DNA from: Methylobacillus caricis | Lineage (GTDB): Bacteria > Pseudomonadota > Gammaproteobacteria > Burkholderiales > Methylophilaceae | Direction: 5' to 3' | NCBI RefSeq assembly: GCF_020532705.1 | Contig: NZ_JAJAVD010000001.1 | Coordinates: forward strand, 1,488,001 to 1,552,000 | DNA length: 64,000 nucleotides | In this document: positions 34,276 through 45,144 of the stretch, piece by piece | Layout of the letters: each line of letters starts with the position of its first letter | Numbering within the stretch: position 1 is the first letter of the stretch | Translations under genes and position numbers: made by a program | The notes under the pieces: generated by a model | Told to the model about the DNA's origin: nothing | Databases searched by the model: none | The model's input: only the letters and a program-made list of their open reading frames with translations

Positions 34276-34716
34276 ATGGCGCAGGTTGAGAAAACAGTTC
34301 TGGTAGGGCATTCGGCAGCATGCATGTTCACGCTGGTAGACACCGTAGAGGATTACACCAAGTTTCTGCCATGGTGCGGCGGCGTGGACCTGCATAGACG
34401 GGACGATATCGTGACTGAAGCCACGTTGCATATCGACTACCACGGCATCAAGCAGAACTTCACCACGGAGAACCATAAACAGTTTCCAACCCAGATGGAA
34501 ATCAGGCTGAAGGATGGCCCTTTCAAACACCTTGAAGGTATCTGGCGTTTTACCCCGCTGGCTGACGATGCATGCAAGGTAGAGTTCAAATTGCAATACG
34601 AGTTCTCCAGCTTTTTGCTGGAAAAACTGATTGCGCCAGTGTTCAGCCATATTGCCAATACTTTTGTGGAGGCTTTCGTCGCGCGCGCGGACCAGGTTGC
34701 AGACAATCCCAAATGA
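34276..34716 (+). CDS. ratA: RatA/COQ10-like START-domain protein
   Basis: A 146-residue SRPBCC-fold protein. It shows MFTLVDTVEDYTKFLPWC and the terminal VFSHIANTFVEAFVARA, both typical of the RatA/COQ10 group. E. coli RatA was described as a toxin that blocks ribosome subunit joining, while homologues bind ubiquinone; which applies here is open. Its stop overlaps the start of the RnfH-like gene (ATGA at 34713-34716), so the pair is translationally coupled, as in many proteobacteria. Confidence 0.88.
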   Translation: MAQVEKTVLVGHSAACMFTLVDTVEDYTKFLPWCGGVDLHRRDDIVTEATLHIDYHGIKQNFTTENHKQFPTQMEIRLKDGPFKHLEGIWRFTPLADDACKVEFKLQYEFSSFLLEKLIAPVFSHIANTFVEAFVARADQVADNPK

Positions 34717-35021
34717 GCAGTAACAGCATCACTATAGAAGTGGCATATGCACTGCCCCAGCAACAATATCTCCTGCCCTTGGCAGTCGAGATCGGCACTA
34801 CTGCAGCCCAAGCCGTCAAGCTGTCCGGTATCCTGGAAATGTGTCCCGAGCTCGACCCAGTTGATATCAAACTAGGCATCTATGGAAACCTGGTCAAGGC
34901 AGATACCATCCTGCAACAGCATGACCGCGTGGAAATTTACCGCCCTTTATTGGCAGATCCCAAGGAAGCCAGGCGCCGCCGTGCGCAGATGGAATCTGAC
35001 CATAAAAAAAGGCGACTTTAG
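34713..35021 (+). CDS. rnfH: RnfH family ubiquitin-like protein
   Basis: A 102-residue protein of the RnfH family (beta-grasp fold). It begins ITIEVAYALPQQQYLLPLAV and has the block DIKLGIYGNLVKADTIL then RVEIYRPLLADPKEARRRRA, which is diagnostic. It starts in an ATGA overlap with ratA. The 3' end lies within a hairpin that serves as terminator for the converging gene. The function of RnfH is unsettled. Confidence 0.92.
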   Translation: MSSNSITIEVAYALPQQQYLLPLAVEIGTTAAQAVKLSGILEMCPELDPVDIKLGIYGNLVKADTILQQHDRVEIYRPLLADPKEARRRRAQMESDHKKRRL

Positions 35022-35028
35022 CCGCCTT
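35004..35028 (-). terminator. Terminator of the DUF4124 gene, inside the end of rnfH
   Basis: On the minus strand AAGGCG pairs with CGCCTT around an 8-nt loop and a T7 run follows. The stem overlaps the last codons and stop of rnfH on the plus strand. Confidence 0.75.
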
Positions 35029-35048
35029 CTGCGCCACCCCAACCACTA

Positions 35049-35516
35049 TTATTCGGTACAGAATTCCTGCATTTCCTTGGTAGCAGCTTCAAGGCCCTGC
35101 TGGATGTCCTCATCACCCAGGTATTGCCTCTCTCCTTCTGGAGTCATCTTGTAAATGCGGCCACCCTGCTTGAAATTCTGGTAGTTGGCCTTGGCATTCT
35201 GGCATTGCTCCTGTTTCTGCTGTTGTTCGTTGCGCTTGCGCTCATCATTAAGTCTTTCTTGCTCTGCATCACTCTGGCGCCTGAGCGCAGCTGCATTGCG
35301 TACGGCAAGGGAGTCTGCCCCTTTGGATGAATCAGCAGTTGAAGACTTGGGTGCGACCTTGATTTTATCAACCGCCTCATAAGGGATGTTGTTACCAGGA
35401 GGAGTATCTGAATACTGGATGGCACCATCCTTGTCTTTCCATTTATATATCTGGGCATGCGCCAGTACAGGCAGCATAGCGATGATTGATATGGCCAGCC
35501 AATGAACCCTTGTCAT
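35049..35516 (-). CDS. DUF4124 domain protein
   Basis: A 155-residue exported protein. Signal peptide about residues 1-22 (ending AHA), then QIYKWKDKDGAIQYSDTPP, the DUF4124 signature. The middle is a charged, Gln/Arg/Glu-rich likely coiled coil (about 85-120), and the C-terminus has GGRIYKMTPEGERQYL. GGGGGAG precedes the ATG at 35516; the open frame upstream lacks such a site. The family is common in gamma- and betaproteobacteria and without known role. It is transcribed away from guaB. Confidence 0.85.
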   Translation of the reverse strand: MTRVHWLAISIIAMLPVLAHAQIYKWKDKDGAIQYSDTPPGNNIPYEAVDKIKVAPKSSTADSSKGADSLAVRNAAALRRQSDAEQERLNDERKRNEQQQKQEQCQNAKANYQNFKQGGRIYKMTPEGERQYLGDEDIQQGLEAATKEMQEFCTE

Positions 35517-35629
35517 GAACTCCCCCGAATGAATGAAAATTGCACCACACACATTAAGCGGCTTCAACACCACCGTCAATGTTCAGCAAGACAACTCTGT
35601 CCCTATTTAACGGCAGGATATACTGGAGA

Positions 35630-35658
35630 TTTACCGTTGAGGCACTAATCGGTATAAT
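35630..35658 (+). promoter_or_regulatory. Likely sigma-70 promoter of guaB
   Basis: TTTACC (35630-35635) and TATAAT (35653-35658) with a 17-bp spacer. The predicted start lies about 18 nt before the guaB ATG, leaving a very short leader. Confidence 0.6.
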
Positions 35659-35661
35659 TAG

Positions 35662-37143
<1,482 letters not shown>

Positions 37144-37157
37144 TCAAGGGACAGGCC

Positions 37158-37883
37158 ATGGCGACTGACAACAACCGTTTAATCCCCGCATCTGCAATAC
37201 TCGGCATTTTGTTGTTTGCCGGGCTTTGCGGGCTGGGATACCAAGTGTCCAAAAGCGCGCTGGATATCAAGAAGCTGGAACGCTCGGTAGAGGTCAAAGG
37301 CCTTTCCGAGCGCGAAGTTGCGGCTGATATTGCCATCTGGCCTATCACCTTCAGTGTTGCCGACAATGATCTCGGTACCCTGTACCAGAACATCCAGCAG
37401 AAAAATGCCAGCGTAGTCGGTTTTCTCAAAACCAATGGCTTTGCTGATACTGAAGTCACACTCTCGACGCCTTCCGTGGTCGACAAACAGGCGCGCGAAT
37501 ATGGCGACTCAGGGGCCAACTCCCGCTATCGCTATACAGCCAGCTCCAGCATCACGGTTTACTCCGGCAAGGTCGACAAGGTTCGCGAAACCATGAACAA
37601 GATTGCAGATCTCGGCAAGGAAGGCATCCCGATTGCCGGGGACAGTTACAACACGCAGTTTATCTACAGCAAGCTCAATGAGATCAAGCCTGCCATGATT
37701 GAAGAAGCCACCAAGAGCGCGCGTGAATCTGCCAACAAGTTTGCCAAGGACTCCGACAGCACGCTGGGCAAGATCAAGCGCGCCAGCCAAGGCACGTTCA
37801 GCATAGAAAACCGGGACGCCGGAACTGCACACATCAAGAAGGTGCGCGTAGTATCAACCGTAGAATATTATCTTTCAGACTAA
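37158..37883 (+). CDS. SIMPL (DUF541) domain protein
   Basis: A 241-residue protein with an N-terminal membrane anchor or signal (about residues 10-30), followed by the SIMPL domain (GLSEREVAADIAIWPITF at its start and the VRVVSTVEYYLSD end). SIMPL proteins are oligomeric periplasmic or surface proteins of unclear role. It sits 14 bp after guaB and 58 bp before guaA on the same strand, an unusual place for an envelope protein, probably within the same message. Confidence 0.85.
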   Translation: MATDNNRLIPASAILGILLFAGLCGLGYQVSKSALDIKKLERSVEVKGLSEREVAADIAIWPITFSVADNDLGTLYQNIQQKNASVVGFLKTNGFADTEVTLSTPSVVDKQAREYGDSGANSRYRYTASSSITVYSGKVDKVRETMNKIADLGKEGIPIAGDSYNTQFIYSKLNEIKPAMIEEATKSARESANKFAKDSDSTLGKIKRASQGTFSIENRDAGTAHIKKVRVVSTVEYYLSD

Positions 37884-37941
37884 TCCAGCCATACTGGATC
37901 CAGTCTGCTTTTCCAACATTTATCCAAGCGCCTGACCTCTC

Positions 37942-39504
37942 ATGCAACAGAAAATACTGATTCTTGATTTTGGCTCCCAATATACCCAGCTGATCGCACG
38001 TCGCGTGCGTGAGGCCAATGTTTACTGTGAGTTGCACTCATGGGATGTCAGCGATGACTTTATCCGTGAATTCAACCCCGCTGGCGTGATCCTTTCCGGC
38101 GGTCCTAATTCAGTCTACGAAGACGAAACGCCTCGTGCGCCGCAAAGCGTGTTCGAGCTTGGCGTGCCTGTACTAGGCATCTGTTATGGTATGCAAACCA
38201 TGGCAGCACAACTGGGAGGCTCAGTGGAAAACGCTGCCAAGCGGGAGTTCGGCTACGCTGAGCTCCGCGCCCAAGGCCATTCTGCCCTGCTCAGGGATAT
38301 TCAGGACAGCACCAATACTGAAGGCCACGGCCTGCTGGATGTCTGGATGAGCCATGGCGACAAGGTGACGGCGCTACCCGCAGGCTTCAAGATTATCGCA
38401 AGCAACAGCTCCACCCCGATTGCAGGCATGGCAGATGAAACGCGTCGTTTCTATGGAGTGCAATTCCACCCCGAAGTCACCCATACCAAACAGGGCAAAG
38501 CCCTGCTCAGCCGTTTTGTCCATGGCATCTGTGGCTGCGACCAAAGCTGGAACATGCCTGACTATGTTGAAACCGCCGTGCAGCGCATCCGCGAGGATGT
38601 CGGTAGCGACCAGGTCATTCTCGGCCTTTCAGGCGGTGTGGATTCCTCGGTTGCCGCAGCATTGATTCACCGGGCGATCGGCGATCAACTCACATGCGTA
38701 TTTGTAGACAATGGCCTGTTGCGCCTCAATGAAGCCGAGCAGGTCATGGAAACCTTTGCCAAAAACCTGGGCGTGAAGGTCATTCACGTCGATGCCAGCG
38801 CAAAATTCCTCGGTGACCTGGCAGGTGTAAGCGACCCTGAAGCCAAGCGCAAAATCATAGGGCGTGAATTTGTCGAGGTTTTCCAGCAGGAATCAGCCAA
38901 GCTGCCGCAGGCAAAATGGCTGGCCCAAGGCACTATTTATCCTGACGTGATTGAATCGGCTGGTGCCAAGACCAAGAAGGCGCATACCATCAAGAGCCAT
39001 CACAACGTTGGCGGCCTGCCAGACACACTAAAACTGCAGTTGCTGGAACCATTGCGCGAACTGTTCAAGGACGAAGTGCGCGAGCTGGGTGTGGCACTTG
39101 GCCTGCCGCATGAAATGGTCTACCGCCACCCCTTTCCCGGCCCAGGCCTGGGCGTACGTATCCTGGGCGAAGTCAAGCGTGAATACGCAGACCTGTTGCG
39201 CCGTGCAGACCATATCTTCATTGAGGAACTGCGCGCTTCCGGCTGGTATGAGAAAACCTCGCAGGCTTTTGCCGTCTTCCTGCCCGTCAAGTCCGTTGGC
39301 GTGATGGGCGATGGTCGTACCTATGATTATGTCGTAGCCTTGCGTGCCGTTGTCACCAGCGACTTCATGACCGCACACTGGGCAGAGCTGCCCTACGATT
39401 TGCTGGGCAAGGTATCCAACCGCATCATCAACGAAGTCCGTGGCATCAACCGCGTGGTTTACGATATTTCCGGCAAGCCGCCTGCAACCATAGAGTGGGA
39501 ATAA
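37942..39504 (+). CDS. guaA: GMP synthase (glutamine-hydrolysing)
   Basis: A 520-residue enzyme that converts XMP to GMP. N-terminal class I glutaminase with Cys in GICYGMQ (about residue 80) and the HPE motif in [13 protein letters not shown]-pyrophosphatase with P-loop LSGGVDSS (about residue 229); C-terminal dimer domain ending KPPATIEWE. Full family length. With guaB it forms the guanine branch; the arrangement guaB-x-guaA is partly conserved. Confidence 0.97.
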   Translation: MQQKILILDFGSQYTQLIARRVREANVYCELHSWDVSDDFIREFNPAGVILSGGPNSVYEDETPRAPQSVFELGVPVLGICYGMQTMAAQLGGSVENAAKREFGYAELRAQGHSALLRDIQDSTNTEGHGLLDVWMSHGDKVTALPAGFKIIASNSSTPIAGMADETRRFYGVQFHPEVTHTKQGKALLSRFVHGICGCDQSWNMPDYVETAVQRIREDVGSDQVILGLSGGVDSSVAAALIHRAIGDQLTCVFVDNGLLRLNEAEQVMETFAKNLGVKVIHVDASAKFLGDLAGVSDPEAKRKIIGREFVEVFQQESAKLPQAKWLAQGTIYPDVIESAGAKTKKAHTIKSHHNVGGLPDTLKLQLLEPLRELFKDEVRELGVALGLPHEMVYRHPFPGPGLGVRILGEVKREYADLLRRADHIFIEELRASGWYEKTSQAFAVFLPVKSVGVMGDGRTYDYVVALRAVVTSDFMTAHWAELPYDLLGKVSNRIINEVRGINRVVYDISGKPPATIEWE

Positions 39505-39554
39505 ATTCCGCTGCATCATGCACTGAGACGTTGGCTGAAAAAGAGAACAAGATT

Positions 39555-40580
39555 ATGAGCACCCCACAAAAACCTATCATCCTGACTGGCGATCGTCCTA
39601 CCGGCCCACTGCACCTGGGCCATTTTGTCGGCAGCCTGCGCAACCGCGTCAGCTACCAGCATGAATACAAGCAATACGTCATGCTGGCAGATGCCCAGGC
39701 ACTCACCGACAACATGGATGACATCGACAAGGTGCACCGCAATGTGATTGAGGTGGCGTTGGACTATCTGGCTGTCGGCATCGATCCAAAACTGTCCACC
39801 ATATTCATCCAGTCGCAAGTTCCTGAGCTCACCGAGCTGGCGTTCTATTACCTCAACCTGGTGACCGTCGCCCGCCTGGAACGCAACCCGACAGTTAAGG
39901 AAGAGATTCGTCTCCGTGACTTTGAGCGTGATATCCCCGCAGGCTTCCTAACCTACCCTGTGAGCCAGGCAGCAGATATTACCGCTTTCAAGGCTTCACT
40001 CGTGCCTGTGGGTGAAGACCAGATCCCGATGATAGAGCAGACCAACGAGATCGTCCGCCGCTTCAACCGTCTCTACAAGAACGTAGTGACAAAAGGTGAA
40101 ATACTGGTGGAAGCAAAAGCATTGGTACCAGAACTAGGCCGTTTGCCTGGCATTGATGGCAAGGCCAAGATGAGCAAATCGCTGGGCAACGTCATCAATC
40201 TCGGCGCCACTGCTGACGAAGTCGCCAAGGCAGTGAAGAAAGTCTACACCGATCCCTTGCACCTTAAAGTTGAGGATCCTGGCCATATTGAAGGCAACAT
40301 TGCCTTCACTTACCTGGATGCATTCGATACCGATAAAGCCGCTGTTGCAGAACTGAAGGCCCACTACACTCGCGGCGGCCTCGCTGACAGCGTCGTGAAA
40401 AAACGCCTGGAAGCCGTGCTGCAGGAATTGCTGGAGCCAATCCGTACCCGCCGTGCCGAACTGGCGGAGGATAAGGGCTACATCCTGCAATTGTTGCGTG
40501 AAGGCACTGAACAGGCACGCGAAGTGGCAGCCAAGACTACTGATGAAGTGAAAGCTGCGTTGGGGCTAAACTACTTTTAG
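39555..40580 (+). CDS. trpS: Tryptophan-tRNA ligase
   Basis: A 341-residue class I aminoacyl-tRNA synthetase that charges tRNA-Trp. ATP motifs: [13 protein letters not shown] (HIGH-type, residues about 14-26) and KMSKSLGN (KMSKS, about residue 195-205). The start [10 protein letters not shown] at 39555 follows an AAGA-rich stretch; the frame is open 20 codons upstream without a ribosome site. It follows guaA by 50 bp and ends the unit with a terminator. Confidence 0.95.
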   Translation: MSTPQKPIILTGDRPTGPLHLGHFVGSLRNRVSYQHEYKQYVMLADAQALTDNMDDIDKVHRNVIEVALDYLAVGIDPKLSTIFIQSQVPELTELAFYYLNLVTVARLERNPTVKEEIRLRDFERDIPAGFLTYPVSQAADITAFKASLVPVGEDQIPMIEQTNEIVRRFNRLYKNVVTKGEILVEAKALVPELGRLPGIDGKAKMSKSLGNVINLGATADEVAKAVKKVYTDPLHLKVEDPGHIEGNIAFTYLDAFDTDKAAVAELKAHYTRGGLADSVVKKRLEAVLQELLEPIRTRRAELAEDKGYILQLLREGTEQAREVAAKTTDEVKAALGLNYF

Positions 40581-40632
40581 GTATCAACGCTGCCATTTCG
40601 CCAGCCTTCTGCAATTAGCCTGCCAATTTTCC

Positions 40633-40662
40633 AAAACGCGACCGTCAAAAGTCGCGTTTTTT
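40633..40662 (+). terminator. Terminator after trpS
   Basis: AAAACGCGAC and GTCGCGTTTT form a 10-bp stem with an 8-nt loop, followed by further T. Confidence 0.88.
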
Positions 40663-40834
40663 ATGCCGCCTCCTGGCTTTTATTTTATGGAATATGCGGA
40701 CGACGAAAATATTGTGAGTCTTTCCGAATCGTTCAAGTAAAGCACTCTCGATATTTCTCATCACTGGGCACCTTGACATATATTGCCTCGCCCACGCCCT
40801 ACCATCTATACAAAACCATGCACAATCAATAAAA

Positions 40835-40849
40835 TGAGAACTATTTGCA
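40835..40849. promoter_or_regulatory. Fur box upstream of the fecI-like gene
   Basis: TGAGAACTATTTGCA matches the 7-1-7 Fur consensus TGATAATNATTATCA at 11 of 14 defined positions. It ends 26 bp before the sigma-factor start. A second Fur-like half (ATTATTCTCAT) touches the start codon. Confidence 0.6.
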
Positions 40850-40875
40850 ACTAAAATCTCGGCACAATTATTCTC

Positions 40876-41379
40876 ATGACCGCTCCGCACCTACCCCATG
40901 AGTTATTTCACCACCTTTACAGCGACCATCATGGCTGGCTGATCGGCTGGTTACGCCGCAAAGTAAAAGAAAAAGAACAAGCCGCAGACCTGGCTCAAGA
41001 TACCTTCTTGAGTGTGCTTAGCTCCAACTACACGCAGGACATTCGCGAGCCACGCCCGTTTCTTGCCACTGTCGCGCGACGCCTGGTAGCCAACTATCAC
41101 CGGCGGCAAGCTATTGAAGAAGCTTATCTTGAAGCGCTTGCTTCATTGCCAGAAGCGCACGCCCCCTCACCTGAAGATCGCGCCTTGGCGCTGGAGCTGT
41201 TGCAACAGATAGATCAAGCCTTGGGCGGCCTGCCGAGCCGTGCCAAAAAAGCATTTTTGCTTGCACATCTTGAAGGGTTGTCTTATGCAGAAATTGCCGA
41301 GGTGCTGCAAGTATCCACCAGCTCGGTCAAGCAATACCTGACTCGCGCAAACCAGCAATGCTTTTTCTCGATGTTTTGA
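40876..41379 (+). CDS. ECF sigma factor, FecI type
   Basis: A 167-residue ECF sigma factor. Region 2 is about residues 15-75 (KEQAADLAQDTFLSVL), region 4 about 115-165 (GLSYAEIAEVLQVSTSSVKQYL). It belongs to the iron-starvation group: the next gene is a FecR-type regulator and the third a TonB-dependent receptor. Expected action: it directs transcription of the receptor gene when the siderophore signal is relayed by the FecR-like protein. A Fur box lies upstream. Confidence 0.92.
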   Translation: MTAPHLPHELFHHLYSDHHGWLIGWLRRKVKEKEQAADLAQDTFLSVLSSNYTQDIREPRPFLATVARRLVANYHRRQAIEEAYLEALASLPEAHAPSPEDRALALELLQQIDQALGGLPSRAKKAFLLAHLEGLSYAEIAEVLQVSTSSVKQYLTRANQQCFFSMF

Positions 41380-41394
41380 GCATGAGCTAACCCA

Positions 41395-42351
41395 ATGGCA
41401 CCGACCACCTTTTCGCCAGAAATCTCCAAGGCAGCCGCAGAATGGCTCACTCTCAGCATGGATGCAGGATTCGGTCCACAGGATGCCGAACGCTTGCAGC
41501 AATGGCGCAATGCAGACCCCGAGCATGAACGCGCATGGCAACATATTGAGAGCATGAATGCATCGCTGCATCGCCTCAATACCCATGCCGCCTATCAGAC
41601 CTTATCCACGCTGCATTCAGCAAGCAGGCGCTCCACACTCAAGGCGCTGGCATGGCTGGGGATGCTTGCTGGTACTGGTGTGCTGGCCAGCAGGACAGAG
41701 CAATGGCAGTTGCAAATAGCGGACTACAGCACCGGCACGGGCGAATTGAAAGAGCTTGCGCTTTCCGATGACACCCAGATCGTGTTGAATACGCGCAGTG
41801 CCATTGACGTCAAATTCACTGATACCGCCCGCATTGTCACCTTGCTTAATGGCGAAATCATGGTAACTACTGGACACCAGGCCAATGAACACAGGCCATT
41901 CCGGCTGCTCACTGTACACGGCTACATCCAGCCCCTGGGCACCCAGTTCAACGTCAAATTGGCTGGAGACTCCACTGAGGTCACTGTGCTGGAAGGCGCG
42001 GTCAATATTGTTCCGATGGAAGGTGCAAACCTCGTGGCACATGCGGGCGAACAAACCTCGTTCACCACCAACCATGCATATCCAGCCTCTGCTATCCCCG
42101 CACAAACGGGTGCCTGGCGTAAAGGCTTGCTGTTCGCCAATGACATGCGCCTTGCCGATCTGGCGCAGGAGCTTGGGCGTTACCGTCCTGGCTTTATCCG
42201 CTGCGATGATGCAGTGGCGGACTTGAGAATCTCAGGCGTATTTACGCTGAACGACACCACGCAGGCGCTTGAAGCCATCACCAACTCACTGCCTGTGAGC
42301 ATTATCTATCGCACACGTTACTGGGTGCGCATTACAGCGAGCCATGCTTAG
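41395..42351 (+). CDS. FecR-type anti-sigma/sigma regulator
   Basis: A 318-residue inner-membrane regulator. The N-terminal cytoplasmic part (DUF4880 type, AAAEWLTLSMDAGFGPQDAERLQQW) binds the sigma factor; one membrane segment at about residues 83-100; then the periplasmic FecR domain (LNTRSAIDVKFTD, GEIMVTTG, RPFRLLTVHGYIQPLGTQFNV). The C-terminus (FTLNDTTQALEAITNSLPV) is the STN-like tail that meets the receptor. It lies 15 bp after the sigma factor gene, as an operon. Confidence 0.92.
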   Translation: MAPTTFSPEISKAAAEWLTLSMDAGFGPQDAERLQQWRNADPEHERAWQHIESMNASLHRLNTHAAYQTLSTLHSASRRSTLKALAWLGMLAGTGVLASRTEQWQLQIADYSTGTGELKELALSDDTQIVLNTRSAIDVKFTDTARIVTLLNGEIMVTTGHQANEHRPFRLLTVHGYIQPLGTQFNVKLAGDSTEVTVLEGAVNIVPMEGANLVAHAGEQTSFTTNHAYPASAIPAQTGAWRKGLLFANDMRLADLAQELGRYRPGFIRCDDAVADLRISGVFTLNDTTQALEAITNSLPVSIIYRTRYWVRITASHA

Positions 42352-42398
42352 CGTCACCATCCCACGCATTATTCAGAAAAATTCAAAAAATCCTGCCC

Positions 42399-42412
42399 GA
42401 TTCTCATTCTCA
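42399..42412. promoter_or_regulatory. Fur-like hexamer repeat before the receptor gene
   Basis: On the minus strand TGAGAATGAGAATC contains two GAGAAT hexamers close to the Fur hexamer GATAAT. It lies about 47 bp before the receptor start, in the 107-bp gap after the FecR gene. Confidence 0.45.
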
Positions 42413-42458
42413 AGTGACCTCCCTGATGTAGTGCATTAATCAACTATCAGGGAACAAC

Positions 42459-44894
42459 ATGAAACGACCTCATTACACACACAGCACACTGCAACTTGCG
42501 CTGCTCATCGCATTGCAAACGGGCATGCATCAGGCTGCCATCGCAGAAGAGTCATCTGGCGCCGCGCAAGTGGCCACCAAACAATACACCATCCCGGCCG
42601 GAGAACTCGCTACGTCGCTACAAACCCTTGCCAGCGAATCAGGGGTGATTCTCACCTTCACACCCGAACAAACTTCGGGCAAACAATCCAAGGCACTTAA
42701 TGGTCGTTACACCGTAGAACAGGCATTCGACACCCTGCTCACGGGCACAGGGCTTGCTGCCAAAAAGAACCAGAATAACCAATACTCCTTGATCAAAAGC
42801 CCAAGCCTTTCAAACGCATCCACCGCAAACCAGGCAGGCTCTACAACTCAGCTACCTGAAGTTGCAGTCACCACCCATGCAGAATCTGCAAACAAGCTAC
42901 CACCTGACTATGCAGGCGGACAAACAGCTCGTGGTGGGCGGCTAGGCTTGCTGGGCAACAAGGACATCCTGGATACGCCTTTCAGTGTCACCCAATACAC
43001 CGCCAAGCTGATCGAAGACCAGCAGGCCCAGAGCATAGGCGATGTGCTCGTCAACGACCCATCGGTTCGCAACACTTATTCACGCAGCTCAGGACGCGAT
43101 GAGTTCAACATCCGAGGCTTCACGCTTTTCAATTACGATGTGCTATACAACGGCCTCTATGGCGTTACACCGCGCAACACCAGTTCACTGATTGGTATTG
43201 AGCGCATTGAGGTACTGCGAGGCCCCAACGCCCTGCTGAATGGCATGGCCCCTGCCGGATCGGTTGGCGGCTCCATTAACCTGGTGCCCAAACGCGCGGG
43301 CACTACGCCACTCAATCGTCTGACACTATCCCATATCGATGATAGCCAGTTGGAGACCCATATTGACGTTGCCCGCCGCTTCGGCGAAGAGCAACAACTG
43401 GGCGTGCGCGTCAATGCAATGACCAGCTCCGGCGACACGCCTGTTGATAACGCCAAGGAAAGCTTGGATGCAATTGCCATCGGCTTGGATTTCCAGGGTG
43501 AGCGCCTGCGCATCGAAGGCGACTTCAACTATCAACACCGCAACACACAAGGGCGCGGCGGCCTGCTATTCGCTCCTTCGACAGGCAGGATTGCCTCTGC
43601 ACCAGATGCGGATAAAAACTTCATCCAGAAATGGACCTATTGGAAAACCAATGAAGTATCAGGGGCCGTACGTGCTGAGTTCGACGTGACCCCTGCGTGG
43701 ACTCTCTATGGCGCTCTTGGTGGCAAGGAATATGACTTCAAGAGCTTGCAAACGCAGATGCAGCTACAAAATACACAGGGTCTGCTAGCTTTCAGGCCTT
43801 ATCGCCTGGATGAATCCATCAAAAACCTCTCAGCTGAAGCGGGAGCTAAAGGCAAGTTCACCACCGGGCCAGTTGAACATGAGCTGGTCTTGAGCATCAA
43901 CAGTTTCTCTCAGGAAAACAGACTGTTACGTTCGCCCAATGTCCCCTTTGCATTTTCCAATATCTATTCGCCAGTAAATTTTAGCGAGCCTACCCTGGTA
44001 CTCAGTGGCAATCTACCCAAGACCAGTGAATCCAGGCTACGCAGCCTCGCTATCGCAGACACCATTTCCCTGGCGGACCGCAAGGTGCAACTCACTCTGG
44101 GCGCGCGCCACCAGCAAGTCGAAGCTTCAAACTTCAACGGCACTACCGGTATCAGGACTGATCATTACGACAAATCCGATCTGACACCGGCCGTTGCACT
44201 CGTGATCAGGCCAACAGAGCAACTGTCTTTCTACGGCAATTATATTGAGGCGCTGAACCAGGGATCGACCGCCCCTACCGGCGCAACTAATGCCGGCCAA
44301 ATGTTTGCCCCTGCAGTGTCCAAACAACATGAGGCTGGCGTGAAATATGACTTTGGACGCTTTGCGACCACTCTGAGCGCATTTCAGATCGAACGCCCAG
44401 CTGGTTTTACGGACCCAACCACGCAACGATTTGATATGGATGGCGAACAACGCAACCGCGGCATTGAGCTGATCACTCAAGGTGAAGCCATTGACCACGT
44501 CCGCGTACTGGGTGGCCTAGCCTGGACCCAGGGCAAGCTGACCCAAACCGAGGGCGGCACCAATGACGGCAATACAGCACCCGCAGTGCCCAGGCTGCAA
44601 TTCAACCTTGCCGGAGAATGGGATACCCCCATTGTCCCAGGATTAACACTGACAGCCCGCATGGTTCATACCAGCCCACAATATGTGAATGCTGAAAACA
44701 CACAAAAGATTCCAACCTGGACACGTTATGACCTGGGGGCAAGATATGCATTTGTTGCCGGAAAAACACCAATCACCATGAGAGGCACAATCGAAAATCT
44801 GTTCGATAAGAATTACTGGCTATCTGCGGCGCGAGAAGGCCTGACGGTAGGGGCACCACGCACGGTCCTATTATCAGTCTCAGCGGATTTCTAG
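42459..44894 (+). CDS. TonB-dependent siderophore receptor with signalling domain
   Basis: An 811-residue outer-membrane receptor. Signal peptide about residues 1-29 (ending AIA), then the STN signalling domain (about 43-115, AGELATSLQTLASESGVILTF), plug domain (about 165-275, with DEFNIRGF and RIEVLRGPNALLNG), and a beta-barrel ending in the terminal Phe (LSVSADF). This order belongs to FecA/FpvA/FhuE-type receptors that also signal across the membrane. The siderophore cannot be told; the barrel resembles the hydroxamate group. TonB, ExbB and ExbD are not in the window. Confidence 0.93.
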   Translation: MKRPHYTHSTLQLALLIALQTGMHQAAIAEESSGAAQVATKQYTIPAGELATSLQTLASESGVILTFTPEQTSGKQSKALNGRYTVEQAFDTLLTGTGLAAKKNQNNQYSLIKSPSLSNASTANQAGSTTQLPEVAVTTHAESANKLPPDYAGGQTARGGRLGLLGNKDILDTPFSVTQYTAKLIEDQQAQSIGDVLVNDPSVRNTYSRSSGRDEFNIRGFTLFNYDVLYNGLYGVTPRNTSSLIGIERIEVLRGPNALLNGMAPAGSVGGSINLVPKRAGTTPLNRLTLSHIDDSQLETHIDVARRFGEEQQLGVRVNAMTSSGDTPVDNAKESLDAIAIGLDFQGERLRIEGDFNYQHRNTQGRGGLLFAPSTGRIASAPDADKNFIQKWTYWKTNEVSGAVRAEFDVTPAWTLYGALGGKEYDFKSLQTQMQLQNTQGLLAFRPYRLDESIKNLSAEAGAKGKFTTGPVEHELVLSINSFSQENRLLRSPNVPFAFSNIYSPVNFSEPTLVLSGNLPKTSESRLRSLAIADTISLADRKVQLTLGARHQQVEASNFNGTTGIRTDHYDKSDLTPAVALVIRPTEQLSFYGNYIEALNQGSTAPTGATNAGQMFAPAVSKQHEAGVKYDFGRFATTLSAFQIERPAGFTDPTTQRFDMDGEQRNRGIELITQGEAIDHVRVLGGLAWTQGKLTQTEGGTNDGNTAPAVPRLQFNLAGEWDTPIVPGLTLTARMVHTSPQYVNAENTQKIPTWTRYDLGARYAFVAGKTPITMRGTIENLFDKNYWLSAAREGLTVGAPRTVLLSVSADF

Positions 44895-44918
44895 ATTTCT
44901 GTTCGTCCGTGCTCAACA

Positions 44919-44944
44919 GGCGCTATGACCTATGCCATAGCGCC
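44919..44944 (+). terminator. Hairpin after the receptor gene
   Basis: GGCGCTATG and CATAGCGCC, 9 bp, loop 8 nt, 24 bp after the stop. No T-run follows, so it is only a possible terminator. Confidence 0.4.
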
Positions 44945-45144
44945 CGCCCTCTATCTCATTCCCTCATCATCCAACAGCACTTACCAGTTTTTCAGCCATA
45001 CGTTCCAACATCAGACTAGATTCCATTTCTCAGGAGCGGTCCATGCTATTCGGCGGTATCGATACCCTATTTCGTGCAATATCACGTCGGCAGGACGCAG
45101 ATCACCTCTTAGGTTATAATTCAAGGTTTTATAGGTCATGCGCC

